A DNA stretch of 64,000 nt. Source: Phalacrocorax aristotelis (taxonomy: Eukaryota; Chordata; Aves; Suliformes; Phalacrocoracidae). The stretch covers positions 124,001 through 188,000 of the forward strand of contig NW_027441285.1 of assembly GCF_949628215.1 (NCBI RefSeq), given 5' to 3'. Position numbers and translations under genes: made by a program. Shown here piece after piece: positions 1-12,400 of this stretch. The notes under the pieces were generated by a model, which was not told where the DNA came from, made no database searches, and saw nothing but the letters and a program-made list of their open reading frames with translations. Each line of letters opens with the position of its first letter. Position 1 is the stretch's first letter.

Positions 1-25
1 TGCCTTCGTCTCCTCCTCTGGGCAG

Positions 26-552
26 GTATCCCGGGGGGGGTCGGGTCCCTGGGATGGCGAGCTGGGCCTGGCACCAGGTGCGTGCCGGCAGCTCAGCTTC
101 GGCTGCCTGGAGGGGAGCAGGGCCCAACGCTGCGCCCGGGCTGGCAGCCCACAGCTCGGGCGGGGGGCCTTTGGTGGCAGTGGGTCCCATTGCTCCCCCA
201 GGCCCTGGAGACTTCTGCTCTGTGGCTCCTGTGCCTCCCGCGGCACCCACCAGCTCTGCTCCGGCATAGGAGAAGACGCCGACTCCTGGGAGTGCGGCGA
301 CTGCAGCGGCACGGGCACCGGTGAGGGGGGCGGGGCAGGGTGCCCACGGCCACGTGGCCACCACAGCACGTGGGACCTGGGGCCAGGCGCAGGGCTCTGA
401 TGCGGGGAGGGAGCGAGCGTGGCCTGGACTTGTTGTGCTCATCGTCTCCCTGCCTGCCCCTTGCAGCGCCTCCCGTTGCACCCGGCCCAGACTCCAGCCC
501 CGTCGACGCAGGGACCCTCGCACAGCACCCCGGGTCCTGCCACTTCAGCTGA
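26..552 (+). CDS. PHF7/G2E3-like gene, 3' terminal exons (partial, starts before window)
   Basis: This is the C-terminal end of a PHF7/G2E3-type multi-zinc-finger protein (nuclear chromatin reader / E3 ligase family). An exon at 202-320 has an AG acceptor (ending 201) and a GT donor (321). It encodes a C-x2-C...C-x2-C finger: LLLCGSCASRGTHQLC, then WECGDCSGTGT, which matches the last PHD-like finger of the family. The terminal exon 467-552 follows a pyrimidine-rich CTTGCAG and joins in phase (ACC G|CG), giving a short tail ending GSCHFS and a TGA at 550-552. Upstream, the same frame stays open from 26 to 201, with RIPG-like and tryptophan/aspartate-rich remnants that resemble the linker before this finger. 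Whether 26-201 is exon, two exons or partly intron is unclear. A second copy starts 1.9 kb downstream on the same strand, so the genes are in tandem. Family name is from motif recognition; the exact paralogue is not resolved. Confidence 0.72.
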
Positions 553-638
553 GGAAGAAGAGGCCAGGATCCTCGCAGGACACCCCGGCACCCAGCTGCC
601 CTCCCAGCCCCTCTCCCAGAAACCTGCAGAGCCTCACT

Positions 639-644
639 AATAAA
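639..644 (+). terminator. Poly(A) signal AATAAA of the first PHF7/G2E3-like copy
   Basis: A canonical AATAAA lies about 87 bp after the TGA stop at 550-552, in a short 3' UTR rich in C and A. Position and spacing are what a compact terminal exon would have, and this supports the splice model for the upstream gene. Confidence 0.65.
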
Positions 645-660
645 AGCTGGAACGTCACAC

Positions 661-1079
661 GTGGCCTTGCTGATGTGCCGAAATGCTGCGGCGCAAGGGC
701 CTCCGCGGTGGCCCTGACCCTCCCCTTGGCACCGTGGGTGCTGCCAGGTCGTTTCCCAAACAGGAGCTGGCACTGGCCGCCCCAGGTGAGATGCTGGTGT
801 CACCCGCTTGGGGACGTGATGTGCGGCACCAGAGCTGAACCCACGGGGGCTGGGGAGGGGGAAGCTCCACGGGAGCTGCTGAGGGGCCAAGGCCTCCCTG
901 CCCAGGGCGCGGAGCAGTGGACCCAGGGTGCGGGGAGGGCAAGGGCGTCCCCGTGGGTCCCTTCTCCCACACCGGGGCTCCAGCAGGGACTTCAGAGACG
1001 TCCAGAGGGGTTCGTAGCACAAGCGCTTTGTTCGGGCATCAGAATTCCTGACTCTCCATTAACGAGCCGAATGACGTGG
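661..1079. other. GC-rich intergenic spacer
   Basis: No supported gene. Long open frames here on both strands follow from the GC-rich composition; they carry no recognisable motif and no splice logic. The stretch separates the poly(A) site of the first zinc-finger gene from the solo LTR. Confidence 0.5.
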
Positions 1080-1555
1080 TGTCGTGGTTTAGGCGGCAGC
1101 TCAGCCCCACACAGTCGCTCGCTCCCTCCCCCACCGGTAGATGGGGGAGAGAATCAGAAGGGTAACGCTCGTGGGTTGCGATAAGAACAGTTTAATAATT
1201 AAAATTAACAGAAACAACAACAGAAATGCAATGGAAAAGAGAACAACGAGAGGCGCAAAGCCCCGGGGGAGGAGGGAAGGGAGGGCAGAGGGGGAACGAA
1301 CCGCCGAAACAAACCGCACGCGCCGCAGCCGCGCCGCAGCCGCTCCCGAGCTGCAACTGGCCCCCCTCCATAGGCTGGTCATGGTGTCACGTGGTAGGGA
1401 ATGAACCTGCCGTCGGCCAGTCGGGCTCAGCCGCCCCCGCCACGGCCCCGCCCCTCCCAGCCCCCCCGCCACGCGGCAGAGCCCGGGAAGCTGGAAAGGC
1501 AGCCGCCCCCCCCACAGTGAGGAGAATTAACCCCTTCTCAGCCAAAACCAGCACA
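1080..1555 (-). mobile_element. Solo LTR, avian ERVL type, minus orientation
   Basis: The element reads TGTCGTGGTTTA at its left edge and CAGCACA at its right edge (TG...CA). Internally it has the reverse complement of blocks seen in the LTR at 4510-5067: a TGGGGGAGAGAATCAGAAG block and a GTGGGTTGCGATAAGAACAG block just inside the left edge. Flanks are CGTGG (1075-1079) and TGTGG (1556-1560), a 5-bp duplication with one mismatch. Five-base duplications are typical of class III (ERVL) elements. No internal ERV sequence remains, so this is a solo LTR. The middle is unusually GC-rich compared with the other copy. It lies between the two zinc-finger gene copies. Confidence 0.8.
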
Positions 1556-2350
1556 TGTGGTTTAAGTTATTCTGGGTTGTTTTGGGGTTTTTTTTTAGGT
1601 AGAGTTTACATTATTTTTGTACTGTCCCTTTTCTTAGCAAAATGTGTTCCGTTTCAACAAAGCCTACCGACCCCAACCCCGCTTGCTGCTGTCAGGACCC
1701 TGCCGGCCATGAGCCAGGCTGTGGCACGAAGCTCCGCGGCCAGAGCCCTGATGGCAATCCCAAGCAGGCAGCCGTGAAGTGACACCACCAGCGGGGATTT
1801 GCTGCAGCGATCCCTCCAGGCGATTGCTTTGCTTTGCCACAGCCCCAGCAGCATCACTGTGTCGGGGGGGCTGTGGAGTTGCTCTGTGGACAACGGAGAG
1901 CCCGGCCCAGCTCAGCTGCCACGCCGTGGACACCCCCAGCCGCTGCTGCTATTGCTGGCCAAAAACCACTGCCAGGAGTCAAATCCCAATTAGTGCCCAC
2001 TTTTGCCACAAGTACCGCTTCTCACCTGGCTCCGTCCCAGTCACAGCAGGGATACAGAGCTGGCTCCAAAGCTGCGCGGCCAGAGCCCTGATGGGAAGCG
2101 GGGGGCGGGTGGGTGAAGGCTGCTCCAGCCTCCCTGCGCTCGCGGGAAACGTGCCCAAAAGCGTCTGCACAAGAAGCCCGTGCCACAGTCCCTCCCGCCC
2201 CGGATCACAGCCCTGTGCCTGTCCCCAGGTCCCAGATGCAGGGAAGGAGACGGCTGGGCGTGGGGACATTTGTCACCTGGCTCCGCACACGCGTGACCGT
2301 GTTTGTGACCCTACATGCGTGCAGAGCCGTGTCACAAAGAGCCCAGGCTG
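1556..2350. other. Spacer upstream of second zinc-finger copy, with a short internal repeat
   Basis: No gene supported. Two stretches, about 1734-1758 and 2075-2095, share the core GCGGCCAGAGCCCTGATGG, about 340 bp apart, and suggest a decayed local duplication. The sequence leads into the putative promoter of the gene starting at 2482. Confidence 0.45.
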
Positions 2351-2358
2351 GATAAATA
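2351..2358 (+). promoter_or_regulatory. TATA-like box upstream of the second PHF7/G2E3-like gene
   Basis: GATAAATACC sits 131 bp upstream of the ATG at 2482, in GC-rich sequence. Spacing allows a short 5' UTR. This is inference from position and motif only. Confidence 0.4.
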
Positions 2359-2481
2359 CCCCGCGCAACCGCCCCCAGCTCAGTGGCGAGTTTGCCACAG
2401 ACGCTGGAAGATCAGGACGGTCTTTGACCGCACCGACGTCCCCAAGCCCAGCCATCTCCTTCACTGCAGCCACTTGCGGTG

Positions 2482-3806
2482 ATGGAGCTGAGGTCGCGGC
2501 GCCGCAAGATGCCGCAGTCCCCCCCTGCCCAGTGTCCCCCGGCGCCGCCGGAGGAGCAGGCAGGACCCTCCCGTGTGCCACCCCCGCGCAAAAGAAAGCG
2601 TCAGGTCCCCAAGGAGGAAGGTGAGCGCAGAGCATCCCCCACCGGGCACCTGCCAGAGGGGATTTTGGCTGGTGCCCAGCTGTGCAAGCGGAGGCCCCCG
2701 CATCGTGGCAAGGCGCCCCGGCCTCTCCCCCGTCCCGCTCCCGGCACTGCCGCCCCAGCACACCGGCGCGGTGCTGGGGGTGACAGCGCCGCTGTCCTCC
2801 GACAGTATGCAGGCTGTGCTGGCGAGCAGACTGTGACCCCGAAGTCGTGGGGCAGCTGTGCCGTCAGAAGGGGCTCTGCGTCCATGAGAACTGCCTGGTG
2901 AGTCCCCGGGGCTCAACACCCACCGGTCCACAACACCCCGCCCTCTCCAGCCCCGCGGCACAGGCAGCCCCTGGCACGCACCCTCTTTTCCCCCCTTGCA
3001 GTACCACGCCACCAGGCTGGGCCAGAAAGGGGCCGATGAAGAGGGCTTCTACGGCTTTCTCTTCCCCGACATCCGGCAGGAGCTGAAGCGGGTGGCACAG
3101 AAGGTGAGGCCGGAGGGGACGTGTCCCCACCGTGGTCCCCGTGTCCCGAGCCCGGCGCTGCACAGGCCAGCAACCCCCCAGGAATGCTCTGGCAGCTGGC
3201 TGCAAGCAACCGCCCCCAGATCCTCCTTCCCCCAAAAGGGCCCATTTCTGCAGCAACTGGGGATTTGGGGAGGGTAGGGGACGTTATCAGCGGCCCAGTG
3301 TCAATGGCCAGGCAGCCCACCGAAACGCGGCGGGGCTGCGCTGGGCGAGGGCGAACAGGGCTCCCCGGGGAGCGCGGCATTGACTGCGCGGCGCTGACGC
3401 TGTCCACCTCCATGCCGTCCCCAGAGGTGCTGCATCTGCCGGCTGCGGGGTGCCTCGGTCGCCTGTCGGCGCAGGCGCTGCCGCCGAATCTTCCACTTCC
3501 CCTGCGGCAGTGAGCGGGGCTGCGTCTCCCAGCTCTTCGGGGAGTTCAAGTGAGTGTGGCCGCCTTGAAGGGCCAGGGCCGGACCCAGGCCAGGGCCTGG
3601 GGCAGAGGAGGCCTGTGGCTGAACCGTCACCTCCCTCCCACAGGTCCTTCTGCTGGAAGCACCGGCCGGTGCAGCGGGTGCGGGCGGTGCAGCAGGACGA
3701 GACCCCCTGCCTCATCTGCCAGGAGGCGGTGGCGGGGCGGCCCTGCTACGACACCCTGGTCTGTCCTGCCTGTGCCAGCGCTTGGTTCCACCGCCGCTGC
3801 ATCCAG
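2482..3806 (+). CDS. PHF7/G2E3-like gene, first five exons (3' part missing)
   Basis: Second tandem copy of the PHD-finger family, nuclear by inference from an R/K-rich start (RKRKRQ). Five exons have GT/AG borders and compatible phases: 2482-2620, 2806-2897, 3002-3103, 3425-3549, 3644-3806. Together they encode an extended PHD domain: a pre-PHD C2HC part (CRLCWRADCD, then GLCVHENCL and YHATRLGQ) followed by the PHD part (CCICRLRGASVAC, HFPCGSERGC, FCWKHRP). A second finger follows, starting CLICQEAVAGRPC and ending WFHRRCIQ. Chosen start: ATG 2482 is the first in frame, with a TATA-like box upstream. A donor GTAGGC follows 3806, but no further exon, finger or poly(A) site of the family is visible. 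The sequence turns AT-rich within about 40 bp, so the copy is truncated by a rearrangement or its remainder is far away. Exons themselves are undamaged. Confidence 0.78.
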
Positions 3807-4509
3807 GTAGGCGACATCGCCCCCGGCTCTTGACGGGATTAGCTGACTATGGGGAACTGCATTAAGTCCTGAAGTAACTCTGCAAGCTAATGAAATTCTA
3901 ACAAAAGGGGTGACAGTCTTTGTAAATGTAGGTGCATACCTTCTAAATTGATCCTATCTGACCAAGTCGGACAAACTTTGCATGCTGAGCTTCCTCTTAT
4001 TTCTGTGTTGATTTTGGGGACTTGGTAACACATCACTGGTGGACCTTCTATTGAGCATATTCTAAAACGGAAAATGTTTATTTTTTTCAAGTGAACCAAA
4101 ATTATTCATAATCTTTTAATCTGAGTTCACTTAGTGTGATATCATTTAAATTGCCTTTTTTTAAAACTTTCCTGCAATGTTGAATCTAACTTTATAGCTT
4201 CTCAGAGAACAGAAATTGCTTTACTTTCCAACTTGTCATAGTTTATCAATGTCATGTTATATACAATCGTAACAAAGACTGCAGACAAAAATTTATGTAC
4301 AAAAAAGGTTACGCAGATATATTTAGTGAAGAAAAATAAATATTAGGAAAAAAATAGCACCTCGCTAACTTTAGAGGTATTGAACTTCTTTTTCGTTAGT
4401 TAAGAATCACCTTAAGAATAAAATTTCATTGTAGATGTTGAAGACATCTCATTGTTACTCAAGGGTAAAAATGTATATATGGAATGAGTAAGTGAAGTTT
4501 TTACAGTGA
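3807..4509. other. Composition junction and AT-rich unassigned sequence
   Basis: GC-rich intron sequence after the fifth zinc-finger exon changes to AT-rich sequence at about 3835. No ORF, splice-flanked exon or known repeat is recognised from 3850 to 4509. I looked specifically for the next GARNL3 exon (minus strand) and for the next zinc-finger exon (plus strand) and saw neither. Confidence 0.5.
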
Positions 4510-5067
4510 TGTCACGGTTCTGGCTGGCATAGAGTTAATTTTCTTCACTGTAGCTGTGTTCTGGATTTAGTATGAGAATAATGTTGATAACACACTGATG
4601 TTTTATTTGTTCATAAGCAGTGCTTACACTAGTTGAGGACTTTTCCAGCTTCCCATGCTCTGCCAGGTGCACAAGAAGCCAGAAGGGGAGGGGGCACAGG
4701 CAAGAGAGCTGATCAAACTGGCTAAATAGATATTCCATACCATATGATGTCACACTCAATGTACTAACTCAGGGGAGTTGCCCAGGGGAAGCAGAGATCA
4801 TGACTTGGGGTCTGGCGGTGTCGGTCCGTGGGTGGTGAGCCGTTGCATCACTTGTTCTCGCCCCGTTGTTTTCCTTTTCATTAGATTATTATTATTGTTA
4901 TTATTACTACTACTACTACGTTATTTTAATTATTAAACTGTTCTTATCTCAACCCACGAGTTTTCTTACTTCTGCTCTTCTGATTCTCTCCCCTGTCCCA
5001 CTGGGGTGGGGGAAGTGAGTGAGCGGCTGCATGGTGCTTAACTGCTGACTGAGTCTAAACCATGACA
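4510..5067 (+). mobile_element. Solo LTR, avian ERVL type, plus orientation
   Basis: Starts TGTCACGGTTCTGG and ends AAACCATGACA. Flanks are AGTGA (4505-4509) and GGTGA (5068-5072), a 5-bp duplication with one mismatch, as expected for ERVL. It contains an ATT/ACT microsatellite (about 4886-4920), followed by the AACTGTTCTTATCTCAACCC block and a GGTGGGGGAAGTGAGTGAGC block near the 3' end. These are shared, inverted, with the LTR at 1080-1555 and, in the same orientation, with the fragment ending at 45749. No ERV body is attached. Confidence 0.85.
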
Positions 5068-5382
5068 GGTGACGAGGCCAAGACCTGTATTTGCAGAGCC
5101 TAAATTTCCTATTCCCTTGCCACAGGTAAGCTTATGCAAAGTATGACATGTCGTGCTTCTCCTCACACCTGGTTTAAACAACTGCATGAAGAGTACTGTA
5201 TTGAAAGGACTGTCAACTTTCATATAACTGCAAAACAAGTTATATGACAGCTGGTATTTAGCCTAGAGTATGCAATTCAGTGCTCATCAGGATTAGTGTT
5301 TTTTAAACCAACAGAACATTCAATCTACTAGTGAAAACAGGAAAGCACATGAGGGATGCAGAAACTTCCGACTTACATTTAC
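5068..5382. other. AT-rich sequence 3' of the last GARNL3-like exon
   Basis: By strand this is the intron that would follow the last recognised GARNL3-like exon. It begins with a good GTAAATGTAAGT donor (minus strand, at 5382). Nothing else is recognised before the solo LTR. Confidence 0.45.
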
Positions 5383-5498
5383 CTTGTGTAGATCAGGCAT
5401 CAGGTCTTGGTATAAAGAGCAGATCAGCATGTCTAGAGTGCGTTGACGTTTCTGAGAAAACGTTGGTGTTTCCAAGGTGGCTTTTTCCCCATTTATTA
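5383..5498 (-). CDS. GARNL3: GARNL3-like exon (INGEKATLETPTF...DLHK), last one found
   Basis: Acceptor ATATTTTAG on the minus strand (CT at 5499-5500) and donor GTAAATG (AC at 5381-5382). 116 nt, joined in phase to the exon at 6345-6451 (AAA T|TA ATA). Encodes INGEKATLETPTFSQKRQR and LICSLYQDLMPDLHK, the end of the Rap-GAP region. Open and well conserved; a cysteine replaces the arginine I would expect in LIRSLY. Confidence 0.85.
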
Positions 5499-6344
5499 CT
5501 AAAATATTATGGAAAAGAAGATACCTTACGTAAATGATCTTTGACAACTTCCACTGACCCTTGTTTGCCTCTGTACAAAAATACCTGTTTTCCCTTTAGT
5601 AATTTAGAGTTGCCTCCTTTCTGCATGTTTTTTAGTGAATAGTGATCTCTTAAAGCTTAAAAGAGAAAAATTAGTATATAGTAGAATTTTACAAGGCATC
5701 CCAATAACTTCCTAACTAATAAAAAAAAAAAAAAGACAAACTTCTTATCAATTTAATTACTAAACCAATTTAGATAAGTTATTAGTCAAGTTCCTGTCAG
5801 GTAAGCATCTAACTGTAATCACCATAGCAGGTTCTCAAAGATTTCTTTGACTGATTTAGAAGGGCAAGTAAGAGTCAATGAAAACTGGAACTCAACCATT
5901 ACAGAATTAAAAAGTTCTTAAAGGTGCTGACAGATACCTATGTGGCATGCATTCAGAGAAGCTTATATTTTCAGGTTTACAGCGCTGCTAACCTAACATC
6001 ATCTATTACTAAATATCAAAGAGGATTATAAATTCTTTCATATCTCCAAGTCCTCTAAGAAAATGCAAAGCTAAATATCTCTGTACATTCTGTAAATGTA
6101 AAAGTTAGTTTGTATCTAGTAGCCTGAGAAGCATAATTACATAGAAATTCAGTTTTTTGTTATCTGACTGGAACAGTTTGATGGAACTGACATCCTACCT
6201 ACACTACAGATTTTGGGGAAAAAAAAATCTACACAGAACAGCAGCATGCACAAGGAAATGTCTTTATATTTTAAGCATCATGATTTTCAGTTTATTACAG
6301 CACTTATTAAAAAAGTGTTTCTAGCAAAAGAAAAACTGACTTAC

Positions 6345-6451
6345 ATTTCACTAACACAAAATCCCGGAATTCCTGGTGATTTGTAAACACAGGTGGGGAT
6401 GGAAGGGGAGGCCCAAAGAGAGGAACACTTTCTTCTGAAAATATTTTCAGC
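6345..6451 (-). CDS. GARNL3: GARNL3-like exon (LKIFSEESVPLFGPPLP)
   Basis: Minus-strand acceptor TTTCAATAG and donor GTAAGTCAG, 107 nt. Encodes LKIFSEESVPLFGPPLPSPP and EFRDFVLVK, the hallmark Rap-GAP stretch shared with RAP1GAP (LFGPPLP). Its 5' phase requires the preceding short segment (RYNQQNDNY-type), which I could not find in 6452-13326. Confidence 0.87.
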
Positions 6452-9400
6452 CTATTGAAAGAAAATACCTTTATCTATCTTGAAAGTCACATTCAAAACC
6501 CACTGTTTTTATAGACACTGTTCAAAACAGAAGAACTGGAAACTGTTATCTGGGTATGTCTTAGGTAAGAACTACCATGGGTCTAAAAAAAAAACAAACA
6601 AAAACCCATTCAGTTGGAATTATCCGATAGGGCAAAATTATGCTTCTTCACAGAAACTAACACTGGGACACTAACAATGGCCACAGAACTTTACAGTTCT
6701 ACTCACTGAACAACACTTTAAGTAGCACTAGCAAAATCTAGTCCTTTTCAAAAAGGTGTAAAAGAAAAGTTATTTGCCCTCAAAATACGTTCTCCTAATG
6801 TATTTTCACCTTAACTATGCATCCACCACACACATTAAATATTTGATCCTTTCTGAATAACAATGGCTTACTACAGCTGAATCTGCATCTTGGGAATACC
6901 AAATTCATTTTCACTGAGGAAGAAAGAGTCACAGTGACTTCCATGACAGCTGGACCTGCTGAGTTCTTTTGATCCATAAGGAATCTGGCATAGCAAGAAC
7001 AAATGGCAGGTACAAAAACCATGCAAACAACACGCTCAGCAAGCTAAGTAATCATTCCTTGGTATTTCAAGTGACAGTTTGCACAATTTTCTTCGCTGTA
7101 AGATAGCAGTCAGACAAAGATCTTCCAAGTGGCATCTGCAGCTGACACAGGTTGCAGCAAGTTAAGCAGTAAAATTATAGATTCAACCTATCTCTACTGT
7201 TATACAAACCAGTCAGAATTTGCCTGCTCAGAACACCAGCAGTGATTGGCTAGAATCAAACGGATTCTAATGGATTAATCCAGTCTTTTTATGAAAGCTT
7301 AGAAACTGTGCATACAATCTGAAATACAGTATTATATCTGCATGAATGTTGATCATTCTAATACTGGTTTCACAGATTCGAGACACAATTTCTGAGATGA
7401 CCTATGTCTATCTTATTCCATCCAGGTAAAAAATAATCATTTACCACTACACAGGGTGTGAAATGTTCCTTGGCTAAAGCAGAATGAGTTAAGATGGGGA
7501 AAACCACAACAAAACCTACCAAAACAATAGACTTCCTGAGTGACATAAGATATAAAGTCATTCTAAGCAGAAATTCAGTGTCAGGCTGATCACAGTGGCA
7601 TTGCATATGAAACAAGAAACTCTGTCTCGAAAGCCTGGAATACCCCATTTATTTTCACTGAAATTTTGGCCACTTGGAAGACTGCCTTCACAACAAAACA
7701 GAAGGAACAAGAGTCCCATGCAGGTCTAAGATGAAGTGACAGAAACAAATGTAATTAGGCCAAGCTAAAATATTAAATAATGTATTGTGCCTGTCATATA
7801 GCATAAAAATACTGCATGGTATGCACTATGGGAAGATGTGTTAAGACCGGCACAATGAAGCAACTAAGGAATAAGACAGACTGATCTAGTAAAAGCAGTT
7901 ATTCAGAGTGAGAGAGACAAATTTATCTTACTGCTACTCATTTTCTTCCCAACTAAACAGCAGTGTAAAAAGCATTTACCATGGCTAGCCCATCTACCAA
8001 ATATTATCTTACAATTAGGAAAACGTTCCCTTCTTAAAGGCTAATGAGGGATGTATGCCCAGATTTCTGTCCCAAAGCAAGAAGAAAAGAAGGAAAGTAG
8101 TAACTGAGCTTTCACTGCACCTTTGAATTATGAACATGTTTTTTTGCCTCTCACAAACTGGGAATGCTGAAGAGCAGAATCTATGAGGACAATCACTTGA
8201 AAAAAAATAATGCAAGAAGGTGCTCACAAAATCTTAGAGCAAAATAAAACAACTCCTTTTTTTGACCACACTACAGACAGTTTCCAAAACAAACCTTAGC
8301 TATAAAATAAGGGGGAAGAGCCTCACAGATGCAAACTGAAGTATCATGCTGTTGGGATTCTTCTCTGGAGCTAGATTTAATGGCATGCTGGAGAAACATA
8401 GTAATATAGATTCATCTTATTGAGGCAAGATTTAAGTTTCTTAGCTATACTGAAAAACAAAGTTATTTCTAGTGAAAAATTATTTTGAGATGCTGTGGAT
8501 ATACATGCACCTCAACCACCCAAGTTTGTAGACATTCATCTTCTGCACCTATTTGGCATATACATGCTTTGCTCATCTCATAATCCACATCAAGGGCAAC
8601 ATGGATGGCGTGAGCCTTCTCCTCCAGCATGCCCCAAAATAAAGACTTCCAAGTGTTAAGGGACTCAAAGAAAAAGGTAAGATAGGAGAAAGCACGCATA
8701 ATTAGCAGCAAGCTCTCTTGAAGAAAACTCGTTAATATTAATCCATTTTCTTCTTGCCTTCACTTTCCTGTGCATTTGCACTGCAGATGATTTTAAGTTA
8801 CGTTCATAAATGAGTAGGTGGAATTGCAGTTGCACTAAAAGCACCAAACTCTTACTGCTAATGATCAAGTTTCTGAGCTAGACAAGAAGGCTTAGTAGTC
8901 CTCTGTCTTTGAAAAACAAAAATTTCCAGTAACCTATACTGCAGCAAGAACAACAAATTCTTAGATGACCGTGAAGATTGCTCAGCCTATTAAGTATAAA
9001 ACACTTCCTAAGCAAACCAGAATTTACATATGCTGGAATGGCTGGAACTATGTGATTGGATCTGAGCAGCAGCTTCTGAAACCATGACCATGGCTGGTAT
9101 CAGTGGTCTGTATTTTGCATTGAGAGGCTCCAAAAATGCCTTCTACGCTTCTACTATATTTCTTAGCTGTCAAAGTGACATGGGTTAAAAATGCACTAGT
9201 GCCAGGTGATCAGTTCCAGGGATATTGCTGGTGTCTTTTACAATCTGCCTGAGTCCTCAGAGTTACGGAATTGTCAAGGAAGGAGGAAGTAAAACTGATC
9301 TACCTAAGGACGCTGTATTCCTGGAAGCCATTTCCAAGTTCAGTTTCTTTCTTTCTTTCCACTACAAGCTAACTAGTAGTTCATCTCAAAGGAGCAGACC

Positions 9401-12400
9401 CAATGTTGTCAACCTTCAGCTTCAAATGCAAATATGAGGTAGAATGATTTGCAAACAGTTTAAAATTTTTCTAGATAATAATTAATGTCATGCAGGCTCA
9501 CATAGCCATTAGAAATTTACATTCAAAGCCTAAAATGTTGACTTCACCCTTCCACCTTGCAAAGTTTTTAGCTTTGAGCGTTGTAGACACATGCACACAC
9601 ATTTCAGTTTGAGGCATAATTTTAGTTTCATGCCCTGAAATTTCCTTTCAGGTGCTAGACAAACCAAACATTTTGGTTTCCTAATATAAATTCTTTAGCC
9701 ATGAAAGACTTCAGCATCTGAGCTGGCAGTGATTTCAAACCTAACCAATCCTCTCCTCAGGCACATATCCAAAAAAGAGCGCAATTCTCCCATTTCTTTT
9801 CGGCCTCATCTAAGTAGTAAATGACTTAGCACACTTTCAGTAGAAGAGGGATCCCTACAGACATTGCTAGTAGTACTTTGTAGGGAGAAATATCAGTGGT
9901 AAGTCTATGTCCCATACAGAGAACTGCAGCACACACTGTTAGCTAAAGGCTGGCCTCTTTCATTTCTCTTTACTGCTTATTTGGTTCAAGCCTAAGGTGA
10001 ATTCCTCCCATGGGCTCAGACAATGACACCCCATGGCTACTCTGCTTTTTCAAGCCTAACAGATATCTCTGGCGTCTCACCATTAACCTCAAGACAATAG
10101 TTGGGATTAACTATTTGGTTAAAGCCACTTTGTTCATTAAAGCCTAGGCACGAGGCTGCAGAAACGCTTGCTTTTCAGATTCTGGTGAGACCGAACAGAC
10201 TCTGACTTGGACAGCATATATGACTTCCAACTGTGAGGGTCCCAAGGCTAACTGAAAAACATGAAGAACACATTATTTACCAGCAAAATTCCACGAAGTT
10301 TTAAGTATGTGATGTCCAACTTTACAAGTACTCTACTAAGATCCCTAAAAATGAACTGGTTCGCTTCACTACAGCCAAAGGCAGACTTGTAAGGATCTGC
10401 AGTCCACGGCTACAACATCACATCTAATTAACTTCCATCATACATGTAGGTCACTATGTCACTGATCTCATCAGGTCAGAATGTTCCAGGCATATCTTCC
10501 CTCATTTTGCTACATTTAATCTAAAAAGTGGTTTTGTTTTGCCTCCTTAGCTTATGCCTGTTCCAGAATTTCATTTTTTTCTGATGGCTGTAAACATGCA
10601 ACTTATTCATAGCCAGTTTACAGCCACCTGCATCCAGGTCCATACTGCTCTTCAATTTCATAAGTTCATTTGGCTTCCTGGCATACAGACAGGTGGACAA
10701 TACAAAATGTTTTCCTGTTATCTCTAAACCATCAAAAATTCAGTGTGAAACTATTTGTTACAATCAGCACCTACCTGTTACTATCCTTCTGCTTATTATA
10801 TGTCACTAAGGCAAAAATATCTGCCATGCAGTTAAGGAAGTTAATCCAGTACTAATGAAGCTCACATGTATTTTAATACACTTTTTCCTGCAGCAGATCA
10901 CAGATTTAATAAAGGTAAAATATATTAATCAATATAAATGTATAAAATATTCTAGACTATACACATTTTATTGTTTATAAAGGAGGGCCCATACAAAATT
11001 TTATTGTGTTTGATCAGCAGTTCTAAAAATTGAGTTAATACCACAAATACAGACTTCCTGCCATTATATGAAGTATAAAACCTGCTATTTAGTTTTGTGT
11101 GCGCTTGATAGACTTGTGGTTAAAAATTCTTTCAGTTGATAAAAAAAGTACTGATTCTGAACTTCATGTATACCAAAACTTCCACTGAAGAAAAGATTCC
11201 CATGAAATAATTTAGCTACCAGAATGATAAGAAAATAGACAGAAAGATTTAAAGGGCAAGTACACAAAAATTATCATCAGTCTTGATTCATAACTTTGGG
11301 CAAATCTGGGCAAAACCAAACAACTAAAATCAGAGAAATCCTTATGGTTGCCTTACAAGATATTTTTACGGAATCAATTAGAGGATTCTTGCTTTGATAG
11401 ATTTCCTTAACACCATCTCTAAGTGTTCAGTCCTTATAAATAGCGTCAAAGAAAGTGTAAGGCTGAATAACTTCATTGACTGTATGGGTTTGTTCCAGAT
11501 AGAATAACGAGACCTTTGCCAATAGCTGTGATCAGCACTATTGGAGACTGCACAATAAAAAAAAAAAAAAAGACTTATGACAGGATTCAATTATTTCAAC
11601 CTAAGTATCCAGTGCTATTTAAGATGCTTGAAAGCGTATTGCCTAGTCTCCAGCTGCTATTCCAAAAGGGGCACAGATCTCCTGTAAGTCCTGAGTCATA
11701 TCTGTCACACTGGGACAGATATTTGAGATATGTTGGGACATCTGAACTGGTGCTGGATGCCTTTATTTGGGTAACTCAATCCTACCTCACAGAGGACACA
11801 TGGCAAACCCTTAGAGCAGCTGTCATTGCTGTATGGGACAGCACAGTGGGATATACGTATGCTGATTTTTCCTATTGTAGAAGTAACAAAAGAGAGGTAC
11901 GTAAGAAAGCAAGTACAAAGTACTAGTACAGGTTCAATGAGCTTTGAGATTTACCACATCTGTCAGCCCACAATTTTCTGGCGGACACCTTTATCCCTGG
12001 CTACTGTCAACTGAAAACAATCAGGAAGCTGATAGGACTCCATCAGCCAGCTGTGGATTACTTAAAATAACCTAAAGGATAACACGTCCTTATGGATTCA
12101 GGGCACATCTGCCCCTCCAACTCATTATGACACCAAGGACAGTTGAACCTCAAAATGTCTGTCAAAAATCCAAGAGTGGGGTGTATCAATTAGATCATAA
12201 CAAGTCCTCCTAACAATAACGGAAGAATTACTCCTTTTTTACTAATGCTCACACTCTGATGAAGAGCTACACTGACCTGGTAAACATTTCTTATTAACAA
12301 TATTTAGGTTCCTCTGATATCTAAAGATTTATTTTTAAAAAAAACGTGGAATTCTTTTTGTTCTAGTAAATTCTTCCATTTAGAATAAAAGAGGTTAGTA

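Noticed and set aside
93-1184. ORFs of 309 (minus) and 287 (plus) codons over the first kilobase
   Set aside because: They cross the spliced exons, the poly(A) site and the edge of an LTR of the PHF7/G2E3-like region and carry no domain; GC artefacts.
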